In this document: positions 43,188 through 51,142 of the stretch, in pieces
Layout of the letters: each line of letters opens with the position of its first letter
Numbering within the stretch: the first letter of the stretch is position 1
Origin: Actinoallomurus soli
GTDB taxonomy: Bacteria > Actinomycetota > Actinomycetes > Streptosporangiales > Streptosporangiaceae
Direction of reading: 5' to 3'
DNA length: 64,000 bases
Assembly (NCBI RefSeq): GCF_024055715.1
Contig: NZ_JAMXMV010000001.1
Coordinates: 558,001 to 622,000 of the forward strand
Program-made: the position numbers and the translations under genes
Notes under the pieces: model-generated
What the model saw: only the letters and a program-made list of their open reading frames with translations
Database searches by the model: none
What the model was told of the DNA's origin: nothing

Positions 43188-43439
43188 GTGCGGTCGCCGG
43201 AGACAGGCGGGCTACCGGCGGCCACGAAGAAAGCGGTTCTGGTCCACTGGCTGCGCCCTCTTCGGGACCACCCCAACCGGCACTGGGCGACCATCGTGCT
43301 CGTCGACTGCACGAACCCGCGGGGCTACGTGATCTGTCAGATCGAGCAGTACAGCCGGCCGGGAACCGAGCACTCGCCCGTGCTCTACGCGGACGGCTCC
43401 TTCAAGATGAACCAGGGATCCACGTACATGGTCAAGTAG
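43188..43439 (+). CDS. Small hypothetical protein, 83 aa
   Basis: GTG 43188 is preceded by CTGGAGGCAC, a very good ribosome site, and the frame has strong G/C third positions. The product has HWLRPLRDHPNRHWATIVLV, then GYVICQIEQYSRPG and a C-terminus SFKMNQGSTYMVK. It has one hydrophobic stretch that is too short for a sure membrane helix. I do not recognise the family; it could also be a remnant of a larger gene. It lies head-to-head with the papain-fold gene, and ends at a strong terminator shared with the exporter on the other strand. An immunity role for the neighbouring toxin-like protein is possible but there is no direct sign. Confidence 0.55.
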   Translation: MRSPETGGLPAATKKAVLVHWLRPLRDHPNRHWATIVLVDCTNPRGYVICQIEQYSRPGTEHSPVLYADGSFKMNQGSTYMVK

Positions 43440-43479
43440 GCGACGGCCCAGCCTTCTGACGGACGCCGCCTCACCTCTG

Positions 43480-43509
43480 GGGCCCGCCTGCACGTCCGCA
43501 GGCGGGCCC
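43480..43509. terminator. Strong hairpin between convergent genes
   Basis: Perfect 12-bp arms GGGCCCGCCTGC (43480-43491) and GCAGGCGGGCCC (43498-43509) with a 6-base loop, between the 83-aa gene and the DHA2 exporter. Confidence 0.9.
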
Positions 43510-43562
43510 TTCCGGTATCGGCTGCGCCATCCTTCCGGACGTGCGCGGCCACGGTGATCGAG

Positions 43563-45101
43563 TTACCGTCCACGTACGGGTGATGCAGTGCCGGACCGTT
43601 CTGACGTCTTCCAACCGTCCGAACTGGCCCCCGGGAGCGCGGCGGAGGCGGTCCGGGTCGCCGGGCGCATGGTCAGGATCAGCACGGCCGACCCGGCGAA
43701 GATGACCGCGGCGACGACGCCGGTGACGTGCAGGCTCGCGGCGAACGCCTCCCGCGCCGTGTGCAGCAGGTCCGCGCCCTGACCGGCGGGCAGGCGCCGA
43801 CCGGCGGCGACCGCGCCGGCCAGCGAGTCCGACGTGCCGTGCGCCCGGCCGCGATAGACGACCGCGGCCAGCACACCGAGCAGCCCGAACCCGAGCGAAC
43901 CGCCGAGGTAGTTGCCGGTCTCCGACATCGACGCCGCCGACCCGGCGCGCTCCGGTGACACGGATCCGACGACCAGCCCGGTGCCCAGCGCGAACAGCGG
44001 ACCGGTGCCCAGGGCCAGTACGGCGATGCCGACCATCACGAGCGGCAGGGCGCCCGTACCGCCGACGGCGGCCAGCGACAGGCCGCCCAGCGCCGACGTC
44101 ACCAGCCCGCCGGCGATCGCGGTCGTGTGCCTCATCCGCCGGGCCAGCGCCGGCGCGGTCATGGTGCCGACCGCCACACCCAGGCCCATCGGCGCGAACA
44201 GCACCGCCGACGCGAACGGCGAGTGACCGAGCACGCTCTGCAGGTACTGGGTCACCAGCAGGCCCGTACCGGCCATGGCGACGCCGGCGAGGACCAGGGC
44301 GACGATCACGGCCGTGAACGGACGGTTGCGGAACAGCCGCAGGTCCAGCAGCGGCGTCTCCAGCCGCAGTTGCCGGCGTACGAACAGGGATCCGACGGCC
44401 GCGCCGGCGACGAGGGCCGCCGCCGGCACGACTCCCACGCCCTCGACGGCCAGCCGCTTGATGCCGTAGACCACCAGCAGCACCGCCACGAGCGACAGCC
44501 CGACACTCGCCGGGTCCAGCCGGCCGGCCCGGCTGCCGCGGAACTCCGGCAGCAGGAACGGCCCGGCCAGGACCAGCACCGCCATCGCCGGCACGGCGAT
44601 CAGGAACACCGACCCCCACCAGAAGTACTGGAGCAGGAGTCCGGCGAACACGGGCCCGATCGCGCCTCCGGTGAACTGGCAGGTCGCCCAGATCGCGATG
44701 GCCCGCCCGCGCTGCCCGTCGTCGCGGAACATGTTCGTGATCAAGGCGAGCGTGGACGGCGCCAGGGTCGCGCCGGCGACGCCCAGCAGCGCCCGCACGA
44801 CGATCAGCATCAGCGGGCTCACCGCGAAGGCGGCCACGACCGACAGCGCCGCGAACGCCGCACCGCCCAGCAGCAGCAGCCGCCGGCGGCCGATCCGGTC
44901 GCCGAGCGTTCCCATGGTGATGACCAGCCCGGCCACCATGAGTCCGTAGCCGTCACTGATCCACAGCTGCTCGACGTTGGAGGCGCCCAGGTCGGCGCTC
45001 AGCCGTGGGAGCGCGAGGAGCAGCGCCGTCATGTCCATCGCGACGAGCAGCGTCGGCAGCATGAGGATGACCAGCCCCAGCCATGCCCGGTTGACCCGCA
45101 T
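43563..45101 (-). CDS. DHA2 family MFS exporter, likely ECF42 target
   Basis: 512 aa with 14 predicted helices. Helix 1 has LLVAMDMTALLLALPRLSADL (motif D1-like), the loop after helix 2 has MGTLGDRIGRRRLLLL (motif A), and helix 5 has TGGAIGPVFAGLLL followed by WWGSVFLIAVP (motif C variant). SmvA/QacA-type pumps with this MDMTALLLALP start export quaternary amines and dyes. ATG 45101 follows AGGGGAT. On its strand, 60 bases upstream, is TGTCAA-N17-CGAC, identical in layout to the element in front of the divergent DGPF/ECF42 operon. Confidence 0.92.
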   Translation of the reverse strand: MRVNRAWLGLVILMLPTLLVAMDMTALLLALPRLSADLGASNVEQLWISDGYGLMVAGLVITMGTLGDRIGRRRLLLLGGAAFAALSVVAAFAVSPLMLIVVRALLGVAGATLAPSTLALITNMFRDDGQRGRAIAIWATCQFTGGAIGPVFAGLLLQYFWWGSVFLIAVPAMAVLVLAGPFLLPEFRGSRAGRLDPASVGLSLVAVLLVVYGIKRLAVEGVGVVPAAALVAGAAVGSLFVRRQLRLETPLLDLRLFRNRPFTAVIVALVLAGVAMAGTGLLVTQYLQSVLGHSPFASAVLFAPMGLGVAVGTMTAPALARRMRHTTAIAGGLVTSALGGLSLAAVGGTGALPLVMVGIAVLALGTGPLFALGTGLVVGSVSPERAGSAASMSETGNYLGGSLGFGLLGVLAAVVYRGRAHGTSDSLAGAVAAGRRLPAGQGADLLHTAREAFAASLHVTGVVAAVIFAGSAVLILTMRPATRTASAALPGASSDGWKTSERSGTASPVRGR

Positions 45102-45138
45102 CTCGAAATCCCCTGTTCTCTCGACGTTTCGCCGCTTG

Positions 45139-45165
45139 GTCGGAGCGGCCGGGAGCTTCTTGACA
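45139..45165 (-). promoter_or_regulatory. ECF-type promoter facing the exporter
   Basis: On the minus strand: TGTCAA (45165-45160), 17-base spacer, CGAC (45142-45139), continuing CGACCAAGCGG. It is close to the published ECF42 preference (TGTCGA at -35, CGA/TC at -10, from memory). Confidence 0.65.
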
Positions 45166-45206
45166 TCGGGGCGGGAAGGATTCGCGGGAAAAGATCCGGC
45201 GGGCGA

Positions 45207-45233
45207 TGTCAAGATGACGGCCGTGGCTTCGAC
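45207..45233 (+). promoter_or_regulatory. ECF-type promoter facing the DGPF/sigma operon
   Basis: TGTCAA (45207-45212), 17-base spacer, CGAC (45230-45233), continuing CGACCAACCGG. The -35 parts of both promoters form a perfect 10-bp inverted repeat CTTGACATCG (45159-45168) / CGATGTCAAG (45204-45213). Confidence 0.7.
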
Positions 45234-45284
45234 CAACCGGTCGAAGGGCCCGGACCGGGGCTCGCGGACCACGAGGAGTACGCG

Positions 45285-45656
45285 ATGAAGTTCCTGATCG
45301 GCATGCACATCAATCCGGCCGTGCTGGATGCGCTGACCGACGAGGAGAAGGCGGCGATCGGCGACGGCCACGGCAGGTTCATCGAGGCGCTGAAGGAGTC
45401 CGGTGAGATGATCACGACTCAGGCGCTGGTCGACCCGTCCCAGGCCGCCGTGGTCTCCGTGCGCGACGGCCGGCCGGTGGTGACCGACGGGCCGTTCCTG
45501 GAGGCCAAGGAGTACCTCGGCGGCTTCTACCTCATCGACTGCGAGAACAAGGAGCGGGCGATCGAGCTGGCGGCGCGGATCCCGGACGCCGCGATCAAGG
45601 GTTGGGGCGTCGAGGTGCGGCAGGTGATGTTCGCCGACGGACAATTGGAGGCATGA
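45285..45656 (+). CDS. YCII/DGPF domain protein
   Basis: 123 aa, single domain. The motif VTDGPFLEAKEYLGGFYLID is the DGPF signature of YCII-related proteins; the ferredoxin-like fold is formed by MKFLIGMHI, ALVDPSQAAVVSVRDGRPVV and the C-terminal VEVRQV. Such proteins are the constant partners of ECF42 sigma factors; their biochemical role is unclear. ATG 45285 follows GAGGAG. It overlaps the sigma gene by 4 bases. Confidence 0.94.
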   Translation: MKFLIGMHINPAVLDALTDEEKAAIGDGHGRFIEALKESGEMITTQALVDPSQAAVVSVRDGRPVVTDGPFLEAKEYLGGFYLIDCENKERAIELAARIPDAAIKGWGVEVRQVMFADGQLEA

Positions 45657-46897
45657 CGGCCCTACCCTTCGAGGACCTGCTGCGTGAGCTCACGCCGCAG
45701 GTCCTCGGCACGCTGGTACGCAGGCACGGGCAGTTCGAAGGGTGTGAGGACGCCGTGCAGGAGGCCGTCCTCGCCGCCACCGTGCAGTGGCCGGCCGAGG
45801 GAGTGCCGGACAACCCGCGTGGCTGGCTGACGACCGTCGCGTCCCGGCGCCTCATCGACCAGATGCGCAGCGACCACGCCCGCCGCGAGCGGGAGTCGGC
45901 GACGGCGACCGAGGTGGTGCCCGAGGACGTACCGGACACCGACGACACGCTCGTCCTGCTGTTCCTGTGCTGCCATCCGACGCTGACCGCGGCCTCCCAG
46001 ACCGCGCTGACGCTGAGGGCGGTCGGCGGCCTGACCACCGCCGAGATCGCCCGCGCGTTCCTGGTGCCGGAGGCCACGATGGCGGCCAGGATCAGCCGGG
46101 CCAAGCAGCGCATCAAGGCCGCCGGCAGCTCGTTCAGCCTGCCGGAGGGCGCCGAGCGCGAGGAGCGGCTCCGGGTCGTCCTGCACGTGCTCTACCTGAT
46201 CTTCAACGAGGGCTACACCGCCTCCTCGGGCAGCGCGTTGCACCGCCCCGACCTGGCGCGCGAGGCGATCCGGCTGACCCGGATGGTGCACGCCCAGTTG
46301 CCCGAGGACGGTGAGGTGACCGGCCTGCTCGCGCTGATGCTGCTGACCCACGCCCGCCGGGACGCGCGGACGACCGCGGCCGGCGACCTCGTGCCACTGG
46401 ATGAACAGGACCGTACGACGTGGGACCGCGAGCTGATCGACGAGGGCACCGAACTGGTCAAGGCGTCGCTGGCCGGCCCGGCGCTGGGGCCGTACCAGCT
46501 CCAGGCCGCCATCGCCGCCACGCACGCCGACGCGGCCACGGCCGAGGAGACCGACTGGCGGCAGGTGCACGCCCTCTACCTGATCCTGGAGCGGATCGCC
46601 CCGAACCCGATGGTCACTCTCAATCGGGTGATCGCGCTCGCCGAGACCGAGGGCCCACGTGCCGGGCTGGCCCTGCTGTCCACGTTGGACGGTGACGAGC
46701 GGATCGCCGGTCACCACCGGCTGCTGTCCGTACGAGCGCACCTGCTGGAGAGGACCGGCGACACGGCCGGGGCGTATGAGCATTACCGGCGCGCCGCGAA
46801 GGCCACCGCCGGCCTCGCCGAACAGCGCTACCTCGAGTCCCGCGCCACGCGCGTGCGCTCCTTGCGCGGAAGCGACGCCCCGACCATCGCACCGTAG
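45653..46897 (+). CDS. ECF42-type RNA polymerase sigma factor with TPR-like C-terminus
   Basis: 414 aa. Sigma region 2 is LLRELTPQVLGTLVRRHGQFEGCEDAVQEAVL and DNPRGWLTTVASRRLID; region 4 is ASQTALTLRAVGGLTTAEIARAFL plus EATMAARISRAKQRI. The C-terminal 240 residues (VLHVLYLIFNEGYTASSG, LTRMVHAQLPEDGEVTGLLALMLL, LALLSTL...GHHRLLSVRAHLLERTGD) are the SnoaL-free, TPR-like extension diagnostic of ECF42. No anti-sigma factor is present, as is normal for this group; the C-terminus is thought to control activity. ATG overlaps the DGPF stop (ATGA), with GGAGG upstream. It probably controls its own operon and the divergent exporter. Confidence 0.95.
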   Translation: MTALPFEDLLRELTPQVLGTLVRRHGQFEGCEDAVQEAVLAATVQWPAEGVPDNPRGWLTTVASRRLIDQMRSDHARRERESATATEVVPEDVPDTDDTLVLLFLCCHPTLTAASQTALTLRAVGGLTTAEIARAFLVPEATMAARISRAKQRIKAAGSSFSLPEGAEREERLRVVLHVLYLIFNEGYTASSGSALHRPDLAREAIRLTRMVHAQLPEDGEVTGLLALMLLTHARRDARTTAAGDLVPLDEQDRTTWDRELIDEGTELVKASLAGPALGPYQLQAAIAATHADAATAEETDWRQVHALYLILERIAPNPMVTLNRVIALAETEGPRAGLALLSTLDGDERIAGHHRLLSVRAHLLERTGDTAGAYEHYRRAAKATAGLAEQRYLESRATRVRSLRGSDAPTIAP

Positions 46898-46985
46898 GGA
46901 CACGCGCCCCAATTCCCATCGCCGGCCGGACCCCATCGCGTTCCGGGCCGTCTCCGCCCCGCCCACACCACACCGGCCCGCCTTT

Positions 46986-47070
46986 CACCGCCTTTGCTCT
47001 GCTCACCCTGGGTATGCGGCTGGAGCGGTCCACTGCCTACTCGGCGTAAGCAGAGCAAAGGCCGGCGGTG
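46986..47070. repeat. Long imperfect hairpin between convergent sigma and XRE genes
   Basis: Perfect 14-bp arms GCCTTTGCTCTGCT (46990-47003) and AGCAGAGCAAAGGC (47049-47062) plus outer CACCG/CGGTG, around a 45-base centre. It is longer and less G/C-rich than the normal terminators here. It may be a bidirectional terminator or the remnant of a small inverted-repeat element. Confidence 0.65.
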
Positions 47071-47077
47071 TGTGCAA

Positions 47078-47989
47078 TCAGGGTGTTGAGCGCCTGCGCG
47101 TGTCGCGTACGGCGGTTGCGTCATCGTCGCCGTCGGGCCGGTCGGCGTCCGGGGATGTGGACGGTTCGACGGACACGGTCATCGATCGGAGCAGCGCGAG
47201 TTTCTCGGCGCTGTCGCTGCCGGGGTGAGGGTGCCAGATGACCAGCAGTTGAGAGGCGGGTCCGCTGATCACCAGCTTCTCGCGCATCAGCGTCAGTTCT
47301 CCTAGCTGGGGATGCATCAGGCGCGAGGGCCGGGTGCCGACCCGAGGCTGGACGTCGTGGCGCCCCCACAGCTCACGGAACCGTTGACTTCTCAGCGACA
47401 ACTCGCCGACCAGTTCGATGGTCCGAGCGTCGTCCGCGGCGTCGGCGACGCTCGTGCGGAACGCCGCGACCATGTCCGCGGTCATGGCGTCCCAATCCGG
47501 GAACAGCGTTCGTTCCTCAACGTCCAGGAACGTCGAGAGCAGGCGGTTGTGGCCGATCTGAAAGTTCGGCGACAGCATCATGGCGAGCCGGTTGGCGGCG
47601 AGCACGTCGAAGTGGCAATCCTCCACGAACGCCGGCAGGTTCAATGATTCGACCAAGAGGCGGATGGTCGCCGGCACCGTCGGCCGCCGGGGACGACGGC
47701 GCGCCGAGGGCGGACGGGGAGCCGCCAGGCGCATGAGGTGTTCGACGCCGGCGTGGTCGAGGTCGAGCGCGCGGGCCAGGGATTCCAGCACGGCCGCCGA
47801 GGGGTTGCGGTTGCGTCCCTGCTCGAGCCGCAGGTAGTAGTCGGCGCTGATTCCGGCCAACAGCGCGACCTCTTCGCGGCGAAGCCCCGGCACGCGTCGA
47901 TTCTCGTCAGAGGGCAACCCCACGTCGGCGGGGGGAATCCGCCCCCTTCGCGCCCTCAGGAACTCACCGAGCAGATTGCTGTCGCTCAT
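47078..47989 (-). CDS. XRE regulator with MmyB-like ligand-binding domain
   Basis: 303 aa. Residues 1-85 hold the helix-turn-helix: LGEFLRARRGRIPPADVGLP, then RRVPGLRREEVALLAGISADYYLRLEQGR (seen as VPGLRREEVA and GISADYYLRLEQGRN). The rest (PAFVEDCHFDVLAANRLAMML, FRTSVADAADDARTIELVGEL, LWGRHDVQPRVGTRPSRLMHP, LTLMREKLVISG) is the PAS-like MmyB domain, which binds lipids or small acids. It is divergent from a short-chain dehydrogenase, which is its probable target; this pairing is widespread in actinomycetes. ATG 47989 has TATGGT exactly 6 bases upstream, suggesting a leaderless mRNA. Confidence 0.93.
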   Translation of the reverse strand: MSDSNLLGEFLRARRGRIPPADVGLPSDENRRVPGLRREEVALLAGISADYYLRLEQGRNRNPSAAVLESLARALDLDHAGVEHLMRLAAPRPPSARRRPRRPTVPATIRLLVESLNLPAFVEDCHFDVLAANRLAMMLSPNFQIGHNRLLSTFLDVEERTLFPDWDAMTADMVAAFRTSVADAADDARTIELVGELSLRSQRFRELWGRHDVQPRVGTRPSRLMHPQLGELTLMREKLVISGPASQLLVIWHPHPGSDSAEKLALLRSMTVSVEPSTSPDADRPDGDDDATAVRDTRRRSTP

Positions 47990-48136
47990 CGCATCACCAT
48001 AACCTGATGAGGCGATGTCCTGGCTGGTCCTGATGGTCCCAGGAATGACAGGAACTTCTCCGCATGTCGCCCGGCAAATAGCGTTTTCCGCGGATCTTTC
48101 ACATCGATCCTTTCTTTGTGAGTGAGGAGAAGTGCG

Positions 48137-48928
48137 ATGGCGGATAGCGAGGCGGGGGCCGGTCGAGATGGCGGCGTCCGGCGGGTGGCGGTTGTGACGG
48201 GTGGGAGCCGGGGCATCGGCCGATCGGTGGTGCTGGACCTGGCCGGGCACGGAGTCGATGTCGTTTTCACCTACAACTCCGAGGTCGGCGCTGCGGACGA
48301 GGTGGTCGCCGAGGCGCGCAAGCATGGACAGCGGGTCAGTGCCCTGCAGTTGGACGTGAGCGAGGTCGACACGTTCGGCTCCTTCGTCGACGAGCTGCGC
48401 GCCGAACTCACCGCGTGGGGCACGGACCGATTCGACTACCTGGTCAACAACGCCGGGATCTGGCACACCGCCTCGTTCGCGGACACGACACCGGAGGATC
48501 TCGACCGGCTCTACGCCGTCAACGTGCGGGGAGTCTTCTTCGTCACGCAGAAGCTCCTCCCGCTGCTCCGGGATCGGGGACGGATCCTGAACCTGTCCTC
48601 GGGGCTCGTGCGCTTCGTGTTCCCGGGCAAGGCCGCGTACGCGATGAGCAAGGGTGCGATCGAGCCGCTGACCAGGTACCTCGCCGCCGAACTCGCCCCG
48701 CGGGGCATCAGGGTCAACACCCTGGCTCCCGGCGCGACGGCGACCGACTTCAGCGGCGGCGTCATCCGGGACGACCCGAACTACCGCAAGCGTGTCGGGG
48801 AGATCACCGCGCTCGGCCGCCCGGCCGAGCCGCAGGAGATCGGCTCGGTGGTCGCCGCACTGCTGTCCGACGACATGCACTGGATCAACGGCGAGCGAAT
48901 CGAAGCGTCCGGCGGCATGCGGCTCTAG
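48137..48928 (+). CDS. Short-chain dehydrogenase/reductase
   Basis: 263 aa classical SDR. VVTGGSRGIGRS is the cofactor loop, LVNNAGIWH the NNAG motif, LNLSSG the catalytic Ser and YAMSK the catalytic Tyr/Lys pair. The N-terminal 14 residues are an Ala/Gly-rich extension. ATG 48137 has GAGGAG upstream. Divergent from the MmyB-like XRE gene and followed 58 bases later by a second SDR. FabG-like; substrate not known. Confidence 0.92.
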   Translation: MADSEAGAGRDGGVRRVAVVTGGSRGIGRSVVLDLAGHGVDVVFTYNSEVGAADEVVAEARKHGQRVSALQLDVSEVDTFGSFVDELRAELTAWGTDRFDYLVNNAGIWHTASFADTTPEDLDRLYAVNVRGVFFVTQKLLPLLRDRGRILNLSSGLVRFVFPGKAAYAMSKGAIEPLTRYLAAELAPRGIRVNTLAPGATATDFSGGVIRDDPNYRKRVGEITALGRPAEPQEIGSVVAALLSDDMHWINGERIEASGGMRL

Positions 48929-48986
48929 CCCCTGACCACACCCACATCATCCAGCGCGGAAACGACCTTGAGAGGAAACACCGGAC

Positions 48987-49685
48987 ATGACCGTCACGCT
49001 GGTCACCGGAGCGAACAAAGGACTCGGGCGTGAGACCGCCCGCCGGCTGATCAAGGAGGGGCACACCGTCTACATCGGGGCGCGCAGTGTCGAGCGAGGG
49101 CAGGCGGCCGCGGCGGAGCTCGGCGCGCGGTTCGTGCAGCTCGACGTCACCGACGACGCGTCGGTGCGGGCCGCCGTGCGCGTGATCGAGGAGCGCGAGG
49201 GCCGTCTGGACGTCCTTGTCAACAACGCCGGCATCTGGGACGGCATCGTCGGCGCCGACGGCATCACGAGCGAGTCCGCTAGCGCCATCTTCGACACCAA
49301 CGTCGTCGGCGTCGTCCGCGTCACCCAGGCCGCGCTGCCGCTGCTGCGCAAGTCCGACAACCCGGTCGTGGTGAACGTGTCCAGCTCCCTCGGCTCGTTC
49401 TGGGCGGTCACCGACCCCGAGCGCACTCAGTCGCACAACGCCTTCGTCGTGTACGGGGCGAGCAAGGCGGCCGTCTCGATGCTCACGGTCCAGTACGCCA
49501 AGGCGCTGCCCGAGATCAAGATCAACGCGGTCGCGCCCGGCTTCACCGCCACCGATTTCACCGCCGCCGTCGGGGGCGGGCGCCCGGTTGAGGAGAGTGC
49601 CGAGGTCATCGTGCGCATGGCGACCATCGGCAAGGACGGCCCCACCGGCACCTTCCACGAGGACGACCACGAACTCGCCTGGTAG
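48987..49685 (+). CDS. Short-chain dehydrogenase/reductase
   Basis: 232 aa SDR. VTGANKGLGRETAR is the cofactor loop, LVNNAGIWDG the NNAG motif, VVNVSSSLGSF the Ser and VVYGASKAAVSM the Tyr/Lys pair. The start VTGANKGLG and length are those of the carbonyl-reductase-like SDRs often controlled by MmyB-type regulators. GAGAGGAAAC precedes ATG 48987. Likely co-transcribed with the first SDR. Confidence 0.93.
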   Translation: MTVTLVTGANKGLGRETARRLIKEGHTVYIGARSVERGQAAAAELGARFVQLDVTDDASVRAAVRVIEEREGRLDVLVNNAGIWDGIVGADGITSESASAIFDTNVVGVVRVTQAALPLLRKSDNPVVVNVSSSLGSFWAVTDPERTQSHNAFVVYGASKAAVSMLTVQYAKALPEIKINAVAPGFTATDFTAAVGGGRPVEESAEVIVRMATIGKDGPTGTFHEDDHELAW

Positions 49686-49708
49686 GGCCCGCATCACCGT
49701 AACTCTCG

Positions 49709-49993
49709 TCATCGGTCGGCCGGGTCCGGGCCGTCGAGCCAGACCAGCGTGACGGTTCCCGTGCGGGAGAGCATGCGCCGGGCCACTTCCGCGCTCTCGA
49801 ACCGCCCGAACCAGCCTCCGTCGTCGCGGTGGACGAGGGCGTCGCCGCCGCGGAACTGCAGGCCCCAGCACAGGACGCCTCCGTCGTCCTCCTCGACGTC
49901 GATCCAGCAGATCGCGAAGCGCCGAGGCGCCTCTTCCGCGACGAGCTCCGCGACCTCCTGCTGAAGGTCGGTGAATGTGGAAATCTTCGTCAT
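49709..49993 (-). CDS. Small hypothetical protein, 94 aa
   Basis: 94 aa, acidic: MTKISTFTDLQQEVAELVAE, then FAICWIDVEEDDGGVLCWGLQFRGGDALVHRDD, seen as CWIDVEEDDGG and WGLQFRGGDALVHRDDG, and GTVTLVWLDGPDP. A soluble alpha-beta protein of about one domain, with the look of small immunity-like or Imm1-like proteins, but I cannot name the family. It is divergent from the XRE-DUF5753 gene. Confidence 0.7.
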   Translation of the reverse strand: MTKISTFTDLQQEVAELVAEEAPRRFAICWIDVEEDDGGVLCWGLQFRGGDALVHRDDGGWFGRFESAEVARRMLSRTGTVTLVWLDGPDPADR

Positions 49994-50111
49994 GACGCAC
50001 AGTCTGTCGTTGCATACTTACGCTCGGTAGGCAGTCGGGTTCGGGGTGAAGCGACCGTGAGAACGGCACCTTCGGCCTCGGATCCCGTCGCACGAGGTGA
50101 GGAGCCCTGTG

Positions 50112-50948
50112 ATGACATCGAAGACCTCCGGCAAACCGGCCACGGCCACCGTCTCCGGCCTCACCGCGCTCGCCTACTGGGGCGACGAGCTGCGGTTCCA
50201 CCGGGAGCAGGCGGGTCTCACCCAGGAAGGACTCGGCCGCGCGATCCACATGTCCCCGTCCATGATCGCCATGGTGGAGACGGGCAGGCGCGCGCCCCGC
50301 ATCGAGTTCATCAAGTCCTGTGACCAGGTCCTGGGCACCAACGGCGCCCTCGCGCGCCTCTGGAAGCGCATCATCAAGCACTCCTACCTGGAGTGGTTCC
50401 GCCCCTTCGTCGAGGTCGAGTCCGAGGCCATCGAGATGCTGAAGTACGAGCCCCAGGCCGTCCCCGGCCTCCTCCAGACCGAGGACTACGCCCGCGCTCA
50501 GATAAGAACGGGCCGGATGCGCGACAACGACGAGGAGATCGAACGCCACGTCGCCGCCCGCATGAGCCGCCAGGAGATCCTCGCTCAGAAGAATCCGCCG
50601 TTCCTGTGGGCCATCCTCGACGAGGCCGTGCTCCGCCGCCCGGTCGGCGGGGATCAGGTGATGCGGGATCAATTCGCTCGGCTGGTGCAAGCTTCACAGA
50701 ACCCGCATGTCATGCTCCAGGTCCTGCCCTTCGCGGTCGGCGCACACGGAGGGATGAGCGGTCCGATGACCTTGTTCACTCTCCCCGACGAGACGATGCT
50801 CGTTTACGCTGAGGCCTTCGGGGGCGGGCAGATCATCGGGCTCCCCGAGGAGGTCGCGAACTGCCGCCAACGGCTCGACCTGATGCGTGCCTGCGCGCTC
50901 CCGCCGGACGACTCCGTCCGGATGATCGCTGACCTGATCGGAGAGTGA
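50112..50948 (+). CDS. XRE regulator with DUF5753 (Scr1-type) domain
   Basis: 278 aa. The helix-turn-helix is WGDELRFHREQAGLTQEGLG then RAIHMSPSMIAMVETGRRAP (residues about 22-65). The DUF5753 part has the landmarks YLEWFRPFVEVESEA, MLKYEPQAVPGLLQTEDYAR, MSRQEILAQKNPPFLWAILDEAVLRRPVG (in part), VMLQVLPFAVGAHGGMSGPMTLF and FGGG. Members pair with DUF397 proteins and have roles in development and secondary metabolism in Streptomyces. ATG 50112 follows GAGGAG. The next gene is DUF397, overlapping by one base. Confidence 0.95.
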   Translation: MTSKTSGKPATATVSGLTALAYWGDELRFHREQAGLTQEGLGRAIHMSPSMIAMVETGRRAPRIEFIKSCDQVLGTNGALARLWKRIIKHSYLEWFRPFVEVESEAIEMLKYEPQAVPGLLQTEDYARAQIRTGRMRDNDEEIERHVAARMSRQEILAQKNPPFLWAILDEAVLRRPVGGDQVMRDQFARLVQASQNPHVMLQVLPFAVGAHGGMSGPMTLFTLPDETMLVYAEAFGGGQIIGLPEEVANCRQRLDLMRACALPPDDSVRMIADLIGE

Positions 50949-51142
50949 TGAGCGGCGAGGTTCGGTGGCGTAAGAGCAGTCGCAGCAGCGACCAGGGCGG
51001 CCAGTGTGTCGAGGTCGCTGAGTGGCGTAAGAGCAGCCGCAGCAGTGATCAGGGCGGTGACTGCGTCGAGGTCGCTCGGGTGAGCGTGGAGCGATCGGCC
51101 GTCAAAGGTGGATCAGGCGTGGTGGTCAGTGGGAAGGATTGA
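50948..51142 (+). CDS. DUF397 protein with duplicated N-terminal half
   Basis: 64 aa. RWRKSSRSSDQGGQCVEVA is immediately followed by EWRKSSRSSDQGGDCVEVA, a 57-bp tandem duplication of the normal DUF397 first half. The second half, usually VRDSKDPxGPVLxFxxxxW, is reduced to RVSVERSAVKGGSGVVVSGKD and lacks DSKDP and the late Trp. So the protein is probably a decayed or altered partner of the upstream XRE regulator. ATG shares one base with the XRE stop (TGATG). Its 3' end overlaps the convergent P-loop gene by 30 bases. Confidence 0.82.
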   Translation: MSGEVRWRKSSRSSDQGGQCVEVAEWRKSSRSSDQGGDCVEVARVSVERSAVKGGSGVVVSGKD

